Below, one piece after another: positions 48,650 through 56,298 of a DNA stretch of 64,000 nt. Source of the stretch: JACCXG01 sp963785755 (GTDB lineage Bacteria > Acidobacteriota > Vicinamibacteria > Vicinamibacterales > 2-12-FULL-66-21); contig CAWAXG010000013.1 of NCBI GenBank assembly GCA_963785755.1, positions 248,001 through 312,000 of the forward strand, read 5' to 3'. The position numbers and the translations under genes were made by a program. How positions within the stretch are numbered: position 1 is the first letter of the stretch; each line of letters opens with the position of its first letter. The notes beneath the pieces are model-generated. The model was not told the DNA's origin, made no database searches, and was given only the letters and a program-made list of their open reading frames with translations.

Positions 48650-49654
48650 CTACCTGGAGCCCGGCCGGTAGATCTGGTCGAACGTCCCGCCATCGGCGAA
48701 ATGCGCTTTCTGCGCGTTCGACCAGCCGCCGAATGCCTCGTCGATGGTGAAGAGCTTGACAGTGGCGAACCGCCCCGCGTGTTTCGCCGCGACGTTCGGA
48801 TCGCGCGGACGATAGTGATGCTTCGCGGCGATCTCCTGCCCCGCCGGCGAGTAGAGGAAACGGAGGTACGCCTCGGCCACTTCACGCGTGCCTTTCTTGT
48901 CCACGACCTTGTCGACGACCGCGACAGGAGGCTCGGCGAGGATGCTGAGCGACGGCACCACGATCTCGACCTGGCCCTTGCTTTCGCGCGCGGCCAGGTG
49001 GGCCTCGTTCTCCCAGGCGAGCAGCACGTCGCCGATGCGGCGCTGGACGAACGTCGTCGTCGAGCCGCGCGCGCCTGAATCGAGGACGGGAACGTTCTTG
49101 TACAACTGGGTCACGAACGTGCGCGCGGTACCGTCGTTGCCGCCGGGTTGACGCTTCGCGTATTCCCACGCGGCGAGGTAATTCCACCGCGCACCTCCTG
49201 ACGTTTTTGGATTCGGGGTAATCACGCCGACGCCCGGCTTCACCAGATCGCTCCAGTCCTTGATCCCTTTCGGATTGCCGCTGCGGACGAGGAACACGAT
49301 GGTCGACGTGTAAGGCGCGCTGTTCTGCGGCAGCCGCTTCTGCCACGCCGCATCGGTGATGAGACCGGCCCTGTGAAGGGCGTCGATGTCGTATGCCAGG
49401 GCGAGGGTGACGACGTCCGCTTCGAGTCCGTCGCCGACGGCACGCGCCTGAGCGCCCGAGCCGCCGTGAGACTGACGGATCGTCACCCGCTGTCCCTTCT
49501 TTGCCTGCCAGTCCTTGATGAATGCCGCGTTGAATTCCGCATACAGCTCGCGGGTCGGGTCGTACGACGCGTTCAGCAGCGACTGCGCCCCGAGCGCGGC
49601 GCTCGCGATCGTCGCGATCGCCGCCGCGGCGATGAATGGCTTGAGTGCTTTCAT
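48650..49654 (-). CDS. sbp: Periplasmic sulfate-binding protein
   Basis: 334 residues with signal peptide FIAAAAIATIASAALGAQS. The Sbp/CysP family pattern is clear: LLNASYDPTRELYAEFNAAF, QSHGGSGAQARAV (Ser/Gly ligands), TLALAYDIDAL, ITPNPKTSGGARWNYLAAW and LLAWENEAHLA. Delivers sulfate to CysTWA. The preceding gene encodes an OprP-like porin that probably lets the anion cross the outer membrane. Only 29 bp separate them. Confidence 0.94.
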   Translation of the reverse strand: MKALKPFIAAAAIATIASAALGAQSLLNASYDPTRELYAEFNAAFIKDWQAKKGQRVTIRQSHGGSGAQARAVGDGLEADVVTLALAYDIDALHRAGLITDAAWQKRLPQNSAPYTSTIVFLVRSGNPKGIKDWSDLVKPGVGVITPNPKTSGGARWNYLAAWEYAKRQPGGNDGTARTFVTQLYKNVPVLDSGARGSTTTFVQRRIGDVLLAWENEAHLAARESKGQVEIVVPSLSILAEPPVAVVDKVVDKKGTREVAEAYLRFLYSPAGQEIAAKHHYRPRDPNVAAKHAGRFATVKLFTIDEAFGGWSNAQKAHFADGGTFDQIYRPGSR

Positions 49655-49683
49655 GATGCCGATCCTTTCAAGGTGTGTGGACG

Positions 49684-51051
49684 TCAGAACGCAATCTGCG
49701 TGCGGAACACGAACGCGTGTTCCGGTTTCCGTTCTGCGTCCGCGTCACCCTCGAACGCGGTGCGCTCGTAATTGAAGACGTATTTGAAATTCGGCGTGAG
49801 GTACCAGTTGAGTCCGGCCGTCCACGCCGCCGCTTTACGGATGGAGCCCGGTGTCGCAAGCTCCAGCGTGAGGGCTTCCTCGTCGACTTCCAGCGCGTGA
49901 TAGCGCGCCGCGATCTGGAACGCGCCCCAATGGCCCTGCCCGAAATCGAAGTTCGCGCGCGGCCGGACGCCGGCCGCGCTGTCGGTGGCGGCTTCGCCCG
50001 TCAGGACGAACGACCCGGAGATCTGCCACGCGTCGTGGCCGACGTCGCTCCTGACCGTTCCCTTGCGGATCGGCATTTCCGAGTGCACGTACTCGGCGAG
50101 TCCGCCGAAGGCTTTGTAGAAGTAGGACAGCTGCGGCGAGTAGCGTGTGCGGACGCCGTCGGCGGCTGAACCGAGGTAGGTGAAGAAGGGCTGCATCGCT
50201 TCCGTAGTCCTGAAGGTCGGCAGAGCGAGCGCACCAGATTGCCGGCCGGCGGATCCCGCAATCGCAAGAGTCAACCCTCGAAGCGGGCTCTCGGTGTTCC
50301 TGACGGAGGGACGCACGACGAGACGGCCGGCGACGTCCTTGCTGTCGCCGAGATCGACGTCGCCGCTTGCGCCATCCGAGACCCCGTTCATGACGCCGGC
50401 CTGATAACTGACGAGGCCGCCGGAAATGTCGCCGAGCACCTGGATGCCGACATCGCGATTGGGGACGAGCGCGGTCGGGAAGGCGCGCTCGAAGAACAGG
50501 AGACTCGAGACCGACTGCAGCCGCTCGAGCCCGAACGGGGTCTTGCCTTTTCCCACGCGAAGGCGGAAGGCCGGCGCGAACACCGTGTCGATGTACGCGT
50601 CCTGCAGCACCAGCGTTCCGCCGCCGAAGTCGGGGTTCAGGAAGAACTCGAAGCGCTGCGCGAAGCGTCCCCGCAGGTACGGCCGAAGCCGGCGGATGAG
50701 AAACGTGTCGTTCACGATCCCCGTCTCATCTCCGGCCGCGAAGCGGCCATCGGCGTGAAGCAGCACGCCGATCTGCAGCCTGAAATCGCCTTTCTCGCTC
50801 TGCAGCACGAAGCCGTCGCGCCAGCCGGCGGTGAACGTCGCGGGCTCTTTCTTCTCGTCTTTCTCCTGATCGGCGGGTGGCTGTGCAGCCGGCGGGTTCT
50901 GTCCCTCCGCCGCGGGCGGCTTCGGCGCGCCGGGCTCAGCGGACGAAGCGTCTGGAGGCCGGTCGGGTGAGCCCTGCGCCAGGACCCGTGTCGAACTGGC
51001 GGCGAAAGCCAGCGCGAATACCAGCGGCGCGAGAACGAATTGACGAGTCAC
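49684..51051 (-). CDS. Phosphate-selective-type porin (OprP/OprO-like)
   Basis: 455 residues. Signal peptide MTRQFVLAPLVFALAFAASS and a Pro/Ala-rich linker, then a 16-strand-type porin barrel ending in VFRTQIAF. GTG 51051 is taken as start because AAAGGA lies 6 bases before it; TTG 51057 is possible. Internal segments FRLQIGVLLHADGRF, LQDAYIDTVFAPAFRLRVGK and RYSPQLSYFYKAFGGLAEYV fit the OprP family. Linked to sulfate genes, so it probably passes sulfate rather than phosphate. It is preceded by a cysteine-rich leader ORF and a strong hairpin. Confidence 0.85.
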   Translation of the reverse strand: MTRQFVLAPLVFALAFAASSTRVLAQGSPDRPPDASSAEPGAPKPPAAEGQNPPAAQPPADQEKDEKKEPATFTAGWRDGFVLQSEKGDFRLQIGVLLHADGRFAAGDETGIVNDTFLIRRLRPYLRGRFAQRFEFFLNPDFGGGTLVLQDAYIDTVFAPAFRLRVGKGKTPFGLERLQSVSSLLFFERAFPTALVPNRDVGIQVLGDISGGLVSYQAGVMNGVSDGASGDVDLGDSKDVAGRLVVRPSVRNTESPLRGLTLAIAGSAGRQSGALALPTFRTTEAMQPFFTYLGSAADGVRTRYSPQLSYFYKAFGGLAEYVHSEMPIRKGTVRSDVGHDAWQISGSFVLTGEAATDSAAGVRPRANFDFGQGHWGAFQIAARYHALEVDEEALTLELATPGSIRKAAAWTAGLNWYLTPNFKYVFNYERTAFEGDADAERKPEHAFVFRTQIAF

Positions 51052-51090
51052 GAACAATCCTTTCGAAATGAATCACGGAGTACACGACAA

Positions 51091-51118
51091 GGCCCGGAGC
51101 CATGAAGGCGTCCGGGCC
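51091..51118 (-). promoter_or_regulatory. Strong hairpin between leader ORF and porin gene (candidate attenuator)
   Basis: GGCCCGGA (51091-51098) pairs exactly with TCCGGGCC (51111-51118), and GCC (51099-51101) with GGC (51107-51109) with one bulged G. It lies 22 bases after the stop codon of the cysteine-rich leader ORF and about 40 bases before the porin start. There is no long U-run after it, so it may act on elongation together with Rho or on translation rather than as a classical intrinsic terminator. Confidence 0.5.
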
Positions 51119-51140
51119 CTGGATGTCCTCAGGATCGTCG

Positions 51141-51236
51141 TCAACACTTCATTCGATCGAGGCACGTCCAGGCGCGGACGCCGTTGCTGTGGCAACAACA
51201 ACACGCTCGAGGACGAACGACGCGGCTTCGAATCAT
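51141..51236 (-). CDS. Polycysteine leader peptide upstream of sulfate porin/transporter operon
   Basis: 31-residue ORF, ATG 51236 to TGA at 51141. Sequence begins MIRSRVVRPRACCCCHSNGV and continues with TCLDRMKC: six Cys, four consecutive (TGT TGT TGT TGC). It starts 17 bases after the Rrf2 stop, with GGGAGAG 8 bases before the ATG. Cysteine is rare in random reading of this G+C-rich DNA, so a run of four plus two more is unlikely by chance. Ribosomes would slow at the Cys codons when cysteinyl-tRNA is scarce and thereby change the downstream hairpin, raising expression of porin-sbp-cysTWA. Polycysteine attenuators of sulfur operons are known in mycobacteria; the likeness is inferred. Confidence 0.72.
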   Translation of the reverse strand: MIRSRVVRPRACCCCHSNGVRAWTCLDRMKC

Positions 51237-51252
51237 GGCATGCACTCTCCCG

Positions 51253-51723
51253 CTACTTCTGTCGTGCCGGCTGCGGCTTCCCGGATCGGCGGGCGGGCTG
51301 CCGCCCCGCGGTCCGCCGGTTCACGTCGGCGAGGGTGGTGTGGTCGAGAATCTCGGCGGTGGCGTCACGCACCTGCCCCATCGCGATGCGCACGCCGCAC
51401 GTGTCTTCGTCGATACACTCGTGACACTTGGCATAGGCCGTCTGGCTCACGCACGGCACGAGCGCGAGCGGTCCCTCGAGCGCCCGAATCACCTCGCCGA
51501 AGGTGATCTTGGCCGGCGGCCGGCGCAGAAAATAGCCGCCGCCCTTGCCTTTCTTGCTCTGCACGAGCCCCTTGCGGTTGAGCTCGAGCAGGATGGCCTC
51601 GAGAAACTTCTTGGGCAAGGCGTCGCGCTCCGCCAGGTCCGACACGAGCACGGGCCCCCGCCCGACCTCCCGCGCCAGCGCCAGCAGCGCTTTCAACCCG
51701 TATTTCGATCGTCGCGACAGCAC
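51253..51723 (-). CDS. Rrf2-family transcriptional regulator
   Basis: 156 residues from GTG 51723. Winged helix at the N-terminus (MLSRRSKYGLKALLALA, then LPKKFLEAILLELNRKGLV and KKGKGGGYFLRRP), followed by a Cys-rich loop (ALVPCVSQTAYAKC, then HECIDEDTCGV) with four Cys that could bind an iron-sulfur cluster, as in IscR-type members; other Rrf2 proteins sense cysteine synthesis (CymR). Pro/Arg-rich C-terminal tail. A 9-bp inverted repeat sits directly before its start codon, indicating self-regulation. Being the first gene before the leader ORF and the sulfate uptake genes, it probably controls them. Confidence 0.85.
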   Translation of the reverse strand: MLSRRSKYGLKALLALAREVGRGPVLVSDLAERDALPKKFLEAILLELNRKGLVQSKKGKGGGYFLRRPPAKITFGEVIRALEGPLALVPCVSQTAYAKCHECIDEDTCGVRIAMGQVRDATAEILDHTTLADVNRRTAGRQPARRSGKPQPARQK

Positions 51724-51727
51724 TATA

Positions 51728-51750
51728 TACCCTATCTATTCGATAGAGTA
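51728..51750. promoter_or_regulatory. Inverted repeat at the Rrf2 gene start (likely operator)
   Basis: TACCCTATC (51728-51736), five bases, then GATAGAGTA (51742-51750). The arms match in 8 of 9 positions. It lies five bases upstream of the GTG start of the Rrf2 regulator and is A+T-rich against its surroundings. Such placement is typical of autorepression. No second copy was found near porin, sbp or cysD. Confidence 0.55.
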
Positions 51751-51778
51751 TGGCGCATACATAGACTTCGTCAACCAG

Positions 51779-52999
51779 TTATTGAAGCTGCTTCGCGAGC
51801 TGATGCAGGAACAGGCCGACGTCGGTGACCAGGCCGACGGTCTGCGACGAGCCGCGGTCGGCGAGCTTGGTCACCACCGCCGGGTTGATGTCGACGCACA
51901 CGACCGGTGTCCACGCCGGCAGCATGTTGCCGACGCCGATGCCATGCAGCATGGTGGAGAGCACGATGATCAGGCCGGCCGAGCGCAGCGCCTCGGCATA
52001 GCGATCCTGGGCCTCCACGATATCGGTAATCGTGTCGACGATCGGCCCGTCGTCCCGGATGCTGCCGGCGAGGACGAACTCGACGCCGGCCCGCACGCAC
52101 TCGACCATCACGCCGCTCGTCAGCACGCCGGTCTCGACCGCCGCCCGGATGCCGCCGACGCGGTTGATCGCGTTGATCGCGCGCATGTGATGGCGGTGAC
52201 CACCCGGGACCGGGGTGCCGGCCTCGAGATCGACGCCGAGCGAGGTGCCGAACAGCGCCAGCTCGGCGTCGTGCACCGCGAGGGCATTGCCGGCCAGCAC
52301 CGTGTCCACCCATCCGCGGCGGATCAACTCGGTGAAGTAGGACGCGCCGCCGGTGTGCACGACGACCGGTCCGGCCACGAAGACGATCCGCCGGCCGCGG
52401 GCCCTGACGTCCCGCATCAGGTTCGCAATCCGCCCGACGCTGGCCTCGACGCGGCGTTCCGAGGAGATCTCGTTCGACATGAACGCGAAGTCGGCGCGAT
52501 CGCGTTCGCGGAACTCCGGCGTCACCCGGATCCCTTCGAGGCCGCAGACCACGCGGTCGCCGGTTCGAATCTCCCGCAGCTTGCGACACGTCGCCCGGCC
52601 CTCGGCGAGCACGATCACGGCGTCCATGCGTTGCCGCTCGACCTCGAGCCAGACGCCGTCGACGCGAACGAGCGTCCGCATGTTCGTGGTCGAATAGAAG
52701 TCGTCTGGGACGCAGCCATCACGATCGGCAGCGCGGACGACCGCGTCCTTTTCCTGGATCGGGTTGCAGCCGAGCTGCATCAAATCCTCGACGAGACGCT
52801 GGAGTCCCGACGGGCTGGGGGCAGATACTTTCAACGAGATGCGCGAGAAGTCGTCGTTCGTGCGCCCGATCGTGAACTCGAGCACTTCGAAGGCGGCGCC
52901 GCGCTCGATGACCTTGTCGAAGATCGCGTTCAGGATGTTCGAGTCGATCAAGTGGCCTTCGGCCCCGACGATTGCGGAATGTGGGTGAGCGTCGTGCAT
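51779..52999 (-). CDS. TIGR00300 family (ornithine cyclodeaminase-type, LOR/SDH) enzyme
   Basis: 406 residues. Matches the LOR/SDH bifunctional-domain family: N-terminal GHLIDSNILNAIFDKVIERG-type region, DDFYSTTNMRTLVRVDGVW, then a Rossmann-like half with VFVAGPVVVHTGGASYFTEL, VDTVLAGNALAVHDAELALF and GLIIVLSTMLHGIGVGNMLP. In archaea this family provides an alternative ornithine cyclodeaminase (ornithine to proline), and in cyanobacteria it forms the C-terminal half of an arginine dihydrolase. Here the dihydrolase half is absent. Divergent from ppc with 37 bp between start codons. Function as ornithine cyclodeaminase is inferred. Confidence 0.8.
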   Translation of the reverse strand: MHDAHPHSAIVGAEGHLIDSNILNAIFDKVIERGAAFEVLEFTIGRTNDDFSRISLKVSAPSPSGLQRLVEDLMQLGCNPIQEKDAVVRAADRDGCVPDDFYSTTNMRTLVRVDGVWLEVERQRMDAVIVLAEGRATCRKLREIRTGDRVVCGLEGIRVTPEFRERDRADFAFMSNEISSERRVEASVGRIANLMRDVRARGRRIVFVAGPVVVHTGGASYFTELIRRGWVDTVLAGNALAVHDAELALFGTSLGVDLEAGTPVPGGHRHHMRAINAINRVGGIRAAVETGVLTSGVMVECVRAGVEFVLAGSIRDDGPIVDTITDIVEAQDRYAEALRSAGLIIVLSTMLHGIGVGNMLPAWTPVVCVDINPAVVTKLADRGSSQTVGLVTDVGLFLHQLAKQLQ

Positions 53000-53036
53000 G
53001 ATCCGAAGGGGAAGCTTACACCGGAGCTCTAGCTCG

Positions 53037-55751
53037 ATGGCTCAAGACTCAACCAGACCGCTTCGCGATGACGTCCGGCTGCTCGGCGAGCTGCTCGGCG
53101 AAGTGCTCCGCCGGCACGAAGGCGAGGAGCACTTCGAGCGGGTCGAACGGGTGCGCGCGCTCGCCAAACGGACGCGGACGAGCGGCGACGCGGTCGGCGA
53201 CGATTTCGAGGCGCTGGCGGGCGAGCTCCGGGCGATGCCGGTCGAGGCCGCGCTCCCCGTCGCCAGGAGCTTCGCGCACTTCCTCAACCTCGCCAACATC
53301 GCCGAACAGCATCACCGGGTGCGGCGGCGGCGCGCGCTCCAGCTCGAGCCCGGCGGCCGGCCGCAGCAGGCCTCGATCGAAGAGGTGCTGCCGCGGCTCG
53401 TCGCGGCGGGCTTCTCCCGCGACGCCGTCTACGACGCCGTGCTTCGCCTGCGCATCGAGCTGGTCATCACCGCCCACCCGACCGAGATCATGCGCCGCAC
53501 GATCCAGCACAAATACAACCTGATCGCGACGGCGCTCGGCGAGCGCGACCGGCCTGATCTCACCGCCGACGAACGGGAATCGCTGATCGAAACCATCCTG
53601 CGCGAGATCACCGGCGCGTGGCGCACCGAAGAAGTGCGCCGCGAGCGCCCGTCGCCCCTCGACGAAGTGCGATCGGCGATGGCGGTGTTCGAGGAAACGC
53701 TCTGGGACGCGGTGCCGAGATTCTGCCGCTCGCTCGACCGCACGCTGCGCCGGGTGACCGGCCGCGGCCTGCCGCTCGACGCGGCGCCGATCCGGTTCGG
53801 ATCCTGGATCGGCGGCGATCGCGACGGCAATCCGTTCGTGACGCCGGAGGTGACCCGCCACGCGATCCTGATGGCGCGCTGGACGGCGCTCTCGCTCTAC
53901 GGCAAGGAAATCGAGCAGCTGCGCTTCGAGCTGTCGATGAGCGCGGCCACCCCGGAGCTGCTGCAGCGCGCACAGGGCACGTATGAACCGTATCGCGTGG
54001 TCCTCCGCGAACTGCAGCAGCGGCTCGAGGCCACGAGGCGGGCGGTCGAGCGCGAGCTCGATCCCTATTCTCACGTCGAGCACGGCGACACGGCGCTGCT
54101 CGAAAAAGACGATGACCTGGGCGAGCCGCTGCGCATGTGCGATCGCTCGTTGCGCGCGACCGGCAATGACGTCATCGCCGACGGCCGCCTGGCCGATGTC
54201 CTGCGCCGTCTCGCCGCCTTCGGCCTGACGCTCGTGCGCCTGGACATCCGCCAGGAAGCGTCCCTCCATACCGAAGCGATCGATGCCATCACCCGCCATC
54301 TGGGTCTCGGCTCATATGCGTCATGGGCCGAGGAGCGGCGGATCGACTTCCTCTTGAACGTCCTCAGTCAGGACCGGCCACTTCCGATCAACGGGCTTGC
54401 GGCCGGACCGAAGGTCACCGAGCTGCTCGAGACGTTCCGCCTGCTGCCACAGCTGCCGCGTGAAGCGCTCGGCGCCTACGTGATCACGGCGGCCGGACGC
54501 GCGTCCGATGTGCTCGCGGTGGAGCTGCTGCAGCGCGAAACCGGCACCCGCCGCCCGCTGCGCGTCGTGCCCCTGTTCGAAACCGCCCGCGACCTGCGCG
54601 CCGCGGCCGACGTGATGAACGGACTGCTCTCCATTCCCTCGTACCGCGAGCGCGTCATGCGCAACGAAGGGCGGCAGGAGGTCATGGTCGGCTATTCCGA
54701 TTCGGCCAAGGAGATCGGTCGGCTCGCCGCGGCATGGGAGCTCTACAAGGCGCAGGAAGCGATCGTCTCGGCGTGCCGCGACCACGGAGTGCCGATCACG
54801 CTGTTCCACGGCCGCGGCGGCAGCGTCGGGCGCGGCGGCGGGCCGACCTACCTCGCCATTCAGTCGCAGCCGCCGGGCTCGGTGGACGGAACGCTGCGCG
54901 TGACCGAACAGGGCGAAATGATCCAGGCCAAGTTCGGCCTGCCCGGGATCGCCGTCCGCACGCTCGAGGTCTACACGACCGCGACGCTCGAGGCGACGCT
55001 CGCCAGCCCCATGCCTGTCGATCCCTGCTGGCGCACGACCATGGAGCACGTCGGGCAGGCCGCGCGCGCGGCGTTCCGGCGAACGGTGTACGACGACCCG
55101 CAGTTCCTGCCCTATTTCACCGCCGCGACCCCGGTCGCGGAGCTGGACGCGCTTCACATCGGCAGCCGTCCGGCACGACGAACCGCCGATGGCGGGCTCC
55201 AGACGCTCCGGGCCATCCCCTGGCAATTCGCCTGGACCCAGACCCGGCTGCTGCTGGCGTCATGGCTGGGCGTGGAAGAAATCGCGGGGGACTCGCTGAC
55301 CGAATCCGATCGCGACGTGTGCCGGACCATGTACCGCGCCTGGCCGTTCTTCAGGTCGACGATCGATCTGATGGAAATGGCGCTCGCCAAGGCGGACACC
55401 CGGGTCGCCGCGCTCTATGACCGCCACCTCGTCCCTCCCGACCTGCAGCCGCTCGGCCGATCGCTGCGCGATCGGCTCCTGCGGGCTTCGGAGGCGGTTC
55501 TTCAAATCACCGGGCATTCGCGGCTGCTCGAGGAGAACCCGGTGCTGCGCCGCTCAATCGATGTCCGGAACCCCTATGTGGACCCCATCAACCTCCTCCA
55601 GGTCGAGCTGCTCCGCCGGTTGCGTCAGACCAGCGCCCCGGCCCTCGGCCCCGACCCGGCCGGAAAAGAGACCGCTGAAGCGGTTCAGCTTCGCGGCGCC
55701 CTGATGGTCACCATCAACGGCGTCGCCGCCGGCATGCGCAACACGGGATGA
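53037..55751 (+). CDS. ppc: Phosphoenolpyruvate carboxylase
   Basis: 904 residues, full length. Catalytic motifs: VITAHPTEIMRRT (His), GSWIGGDRDGNPFVT, MVGYSDSAKEIGR, FHGRGGSVGRGGGP, GEMIQAKFG, IGSRPARR, RAIPWQFAWTQTR and the C-terminal NGVAAGMRNTG. All known active-site residues are in place. ATG 53037 was chosen; an upstream in-frame ATG at 52998 lies inside the divergent gene's start region. Makes oxaloacetate from PEP and bicarbonate, feeding 2-oxoglutarate and aspartate synthesis, which suits a window with nitrogen assimilation genes. Confidence 0.96.
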   Translation: MAQDSTRPLRDDVRLLGELLGEVLRRHEGEEHFERVERVRALAKRTRTSGDAVGDDFEALAGELRAMPVEAALPVARSFAHFLNLANIAEQHHRVRRRRALQLEPGGRPQQASIEEVLPRLVAAGFSRDAVYDAVLRLRIELVITAHPTEIMRRTIQHKYNLIATALGERDRPDLTADERESLIETILREITGAWRTEEVRRERPSPLDEVRSAMAVFEETLWDAVPRFCRSLDRTLRRVTGRGLPLDAAPIRFGSWIGGDRDGNPFVTPEVTRHAILMARWTALSLYGKEIEQLRFELSMSAATPELLQRAQGTYEPYRVVLRELQQRLEATRRAVERELDPYSHVEHGDTALLEKDDDLGEPLRMCDRSLRATGNDVIADGRLADVLRRLAAFGLTLVRLDIRQEASLHTEAIDAITRHLGLGSYASWAEERRIDFLLNVLSQDRPLPINGLAAGPKVTELLETFRLLPQLPREALGAYVITAAGRASDVLAVELLQRETGTRRPLRVVPLFETARDLRAAADVMNGLLSIPSYRERVMRNEGRQEVMVGYSDSAKEIGRLAAAWELYKAQEAIVSACRDHGVPITLFHGRGGSVGRGGGPTYLAIQSQPPGSVDGTLRVTEQGEMIQAKFGLPGIAVRTLEVYTTATLEATLASPMPVDPCWRTTMEHVGQAARAAFRRTVYDDPQFLPYFTAATPVAELDALHIGSRPARRTADGGLQTLRAIPWQFAWTQTRLLLASWLGVEEIAGDSLTESDRDVCRTMYRAWPFFRSTIDLMEMALAKADTRVAALYDRHLVPPDLQPLGRSLRDRLLRASEAVLQITGHSRLLEENPVLRRSIDVRNPYVDPINLLQVELLRRLRQTSAPALGPDPAGKETAEAVQLRGALMVTINGVAAGMRNTG

Positions 55752-55764
55752 GAGCCGGCCGCGA

Positions 55765-56030
55765 GTGTAAGGGGTCCGGGGGACGAAGGCTGCGGAAGCT
55801 GAATGAATTGCTGAGCCGGAGTGAGCGCAGCGCAAGCCACGAGACGCCTTGGCGCTTCGGCGAGGTCCGCCGTAGCTTCAGCGAAGGCGGAAGCGTGTAA
55901 GGGGGTCCGGGGGACGAGAGTCCCCCGAAGACAGCGAGTGAGCGCAGCGAACGAGCCGCGGGAGCGGAGCGGGGCGGAGGGGTCCCCGCGAGCGAGCGTG
56001 TAAGGGGGTCCGGGGGACGAAGTCCCCCGG
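55765..56030. repeat. Three copies of a GTGTAAGGGGGTCCGGGGGA repeat downstream of ppc
   Basis: Copies start at 55765, 55895 and 55998. The third continues into a perfect hairpin CCGGGGGA (56010-56017), loop CGAAG, TCCCCCGG (56023-56030). Between the copies are CGCCGTAGCTTCAGCGAAGG (also found reversed near 45160) and GTGAGCGCAGCGAACGAG words. The last copy ends 26 bp before the cysDNH promoter. It probably acts as the ppc 3' end and as a boundary. Confidence 0.6.
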
Positions 56031-56055
56031 TGAAGATGAAAGTCCTCCGCCCGAG

Positions 56056-56085
56056 TTGACACCCCCCGCTGGCGCCGTGTTACCT
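56056..56085 (+). promoter_or_regulatory. Candidate sigma-70-type promoter of the cys leader-cysDNH operon
   Basis: Perfect -35 TTGACA at 56056-56061 and a weak -10 TTACCT at 56080-56085, 18 bases apart. Predicted start about 56092, seven bases before the cysteine-rich leader ORF, so the leader would be nearly leaderless. Confidence 0.4.
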
Positions 56086-56098
56086 TCGTTCCAGCTTC

Positions 56099-56185
56099 AT
56101 GTCTGTCCTCTCCTGTTGTTGTCGCCCGTGCAGCGCGTCGACCCCATGTCGATGCTCCTGTATGGTGCCGGCGACCTGCCGGTGA
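56099..56185 (+). CDS. Polycysteine leader peptide upstream of cysDNH
   Basis: 28-residue ORF, ATG 56099 to TGA at 56183-56185. Sequence begins MSVLSCCCRPCSASTPC and ends RCSCMVPATCR: eight Cys (codons 6-8, 11, 17, 19, 21 and 27). It lies 113 bases before cysD and immediately after the predicted promoter, with no ribosome-binding site, so it may be translated from a near-leaderless transcript. The codons TGT and TGC both occur. Ribosome stalling at these codons under cysteine shortage would change folding of the 5' region and favour cysDNH expression. The same principle is described for mycobacterial polycysteine leaders; no acidobacterial case is known to me. Confidence 0.75.
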   Translation: MSVLSCCCRPCSASTPCRCSCMVPATCR

Positions 56186-56225
56186 GAGGCCTCGCAGTTC
56201 CAGCCTAGTTCTTCGGTTCGGGTGC

Positions 56226-56290
56226 TCTCCCCGCGGATCGTTCGGCTCCAGTAATCAGCTCATCGCACAACCGCATCCGTTCAGGGGAGA
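56226..56290 (+). promoter_or_regulatory. Possible Shine-Dalgarno-sequestering pairing before cysD
   Basis: TCTCCCC (56226-56232) is the exact complement of GGGGAGA (56284-56290), the ribosome-binding site of cysD, whose ATG is at 56299. A competing pairing joins CCTCTC in the leader (56107-56112) with GAGAGG (56184-56189) at the leader stop. Ribosome position on the leader could switch between states. Pairings were found by eye; energies not calculated. Confidence 0.4.
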
Positions 56291-56298
56291 ACCATTCG

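Noticed and set aside
56092..56298. SAM riboswitch upstream of cysD
   Set aside because: No SAM-I core pattern or recognisable SAM-II pseudoknot was found; the polycysteine ORF explains the long leader better.
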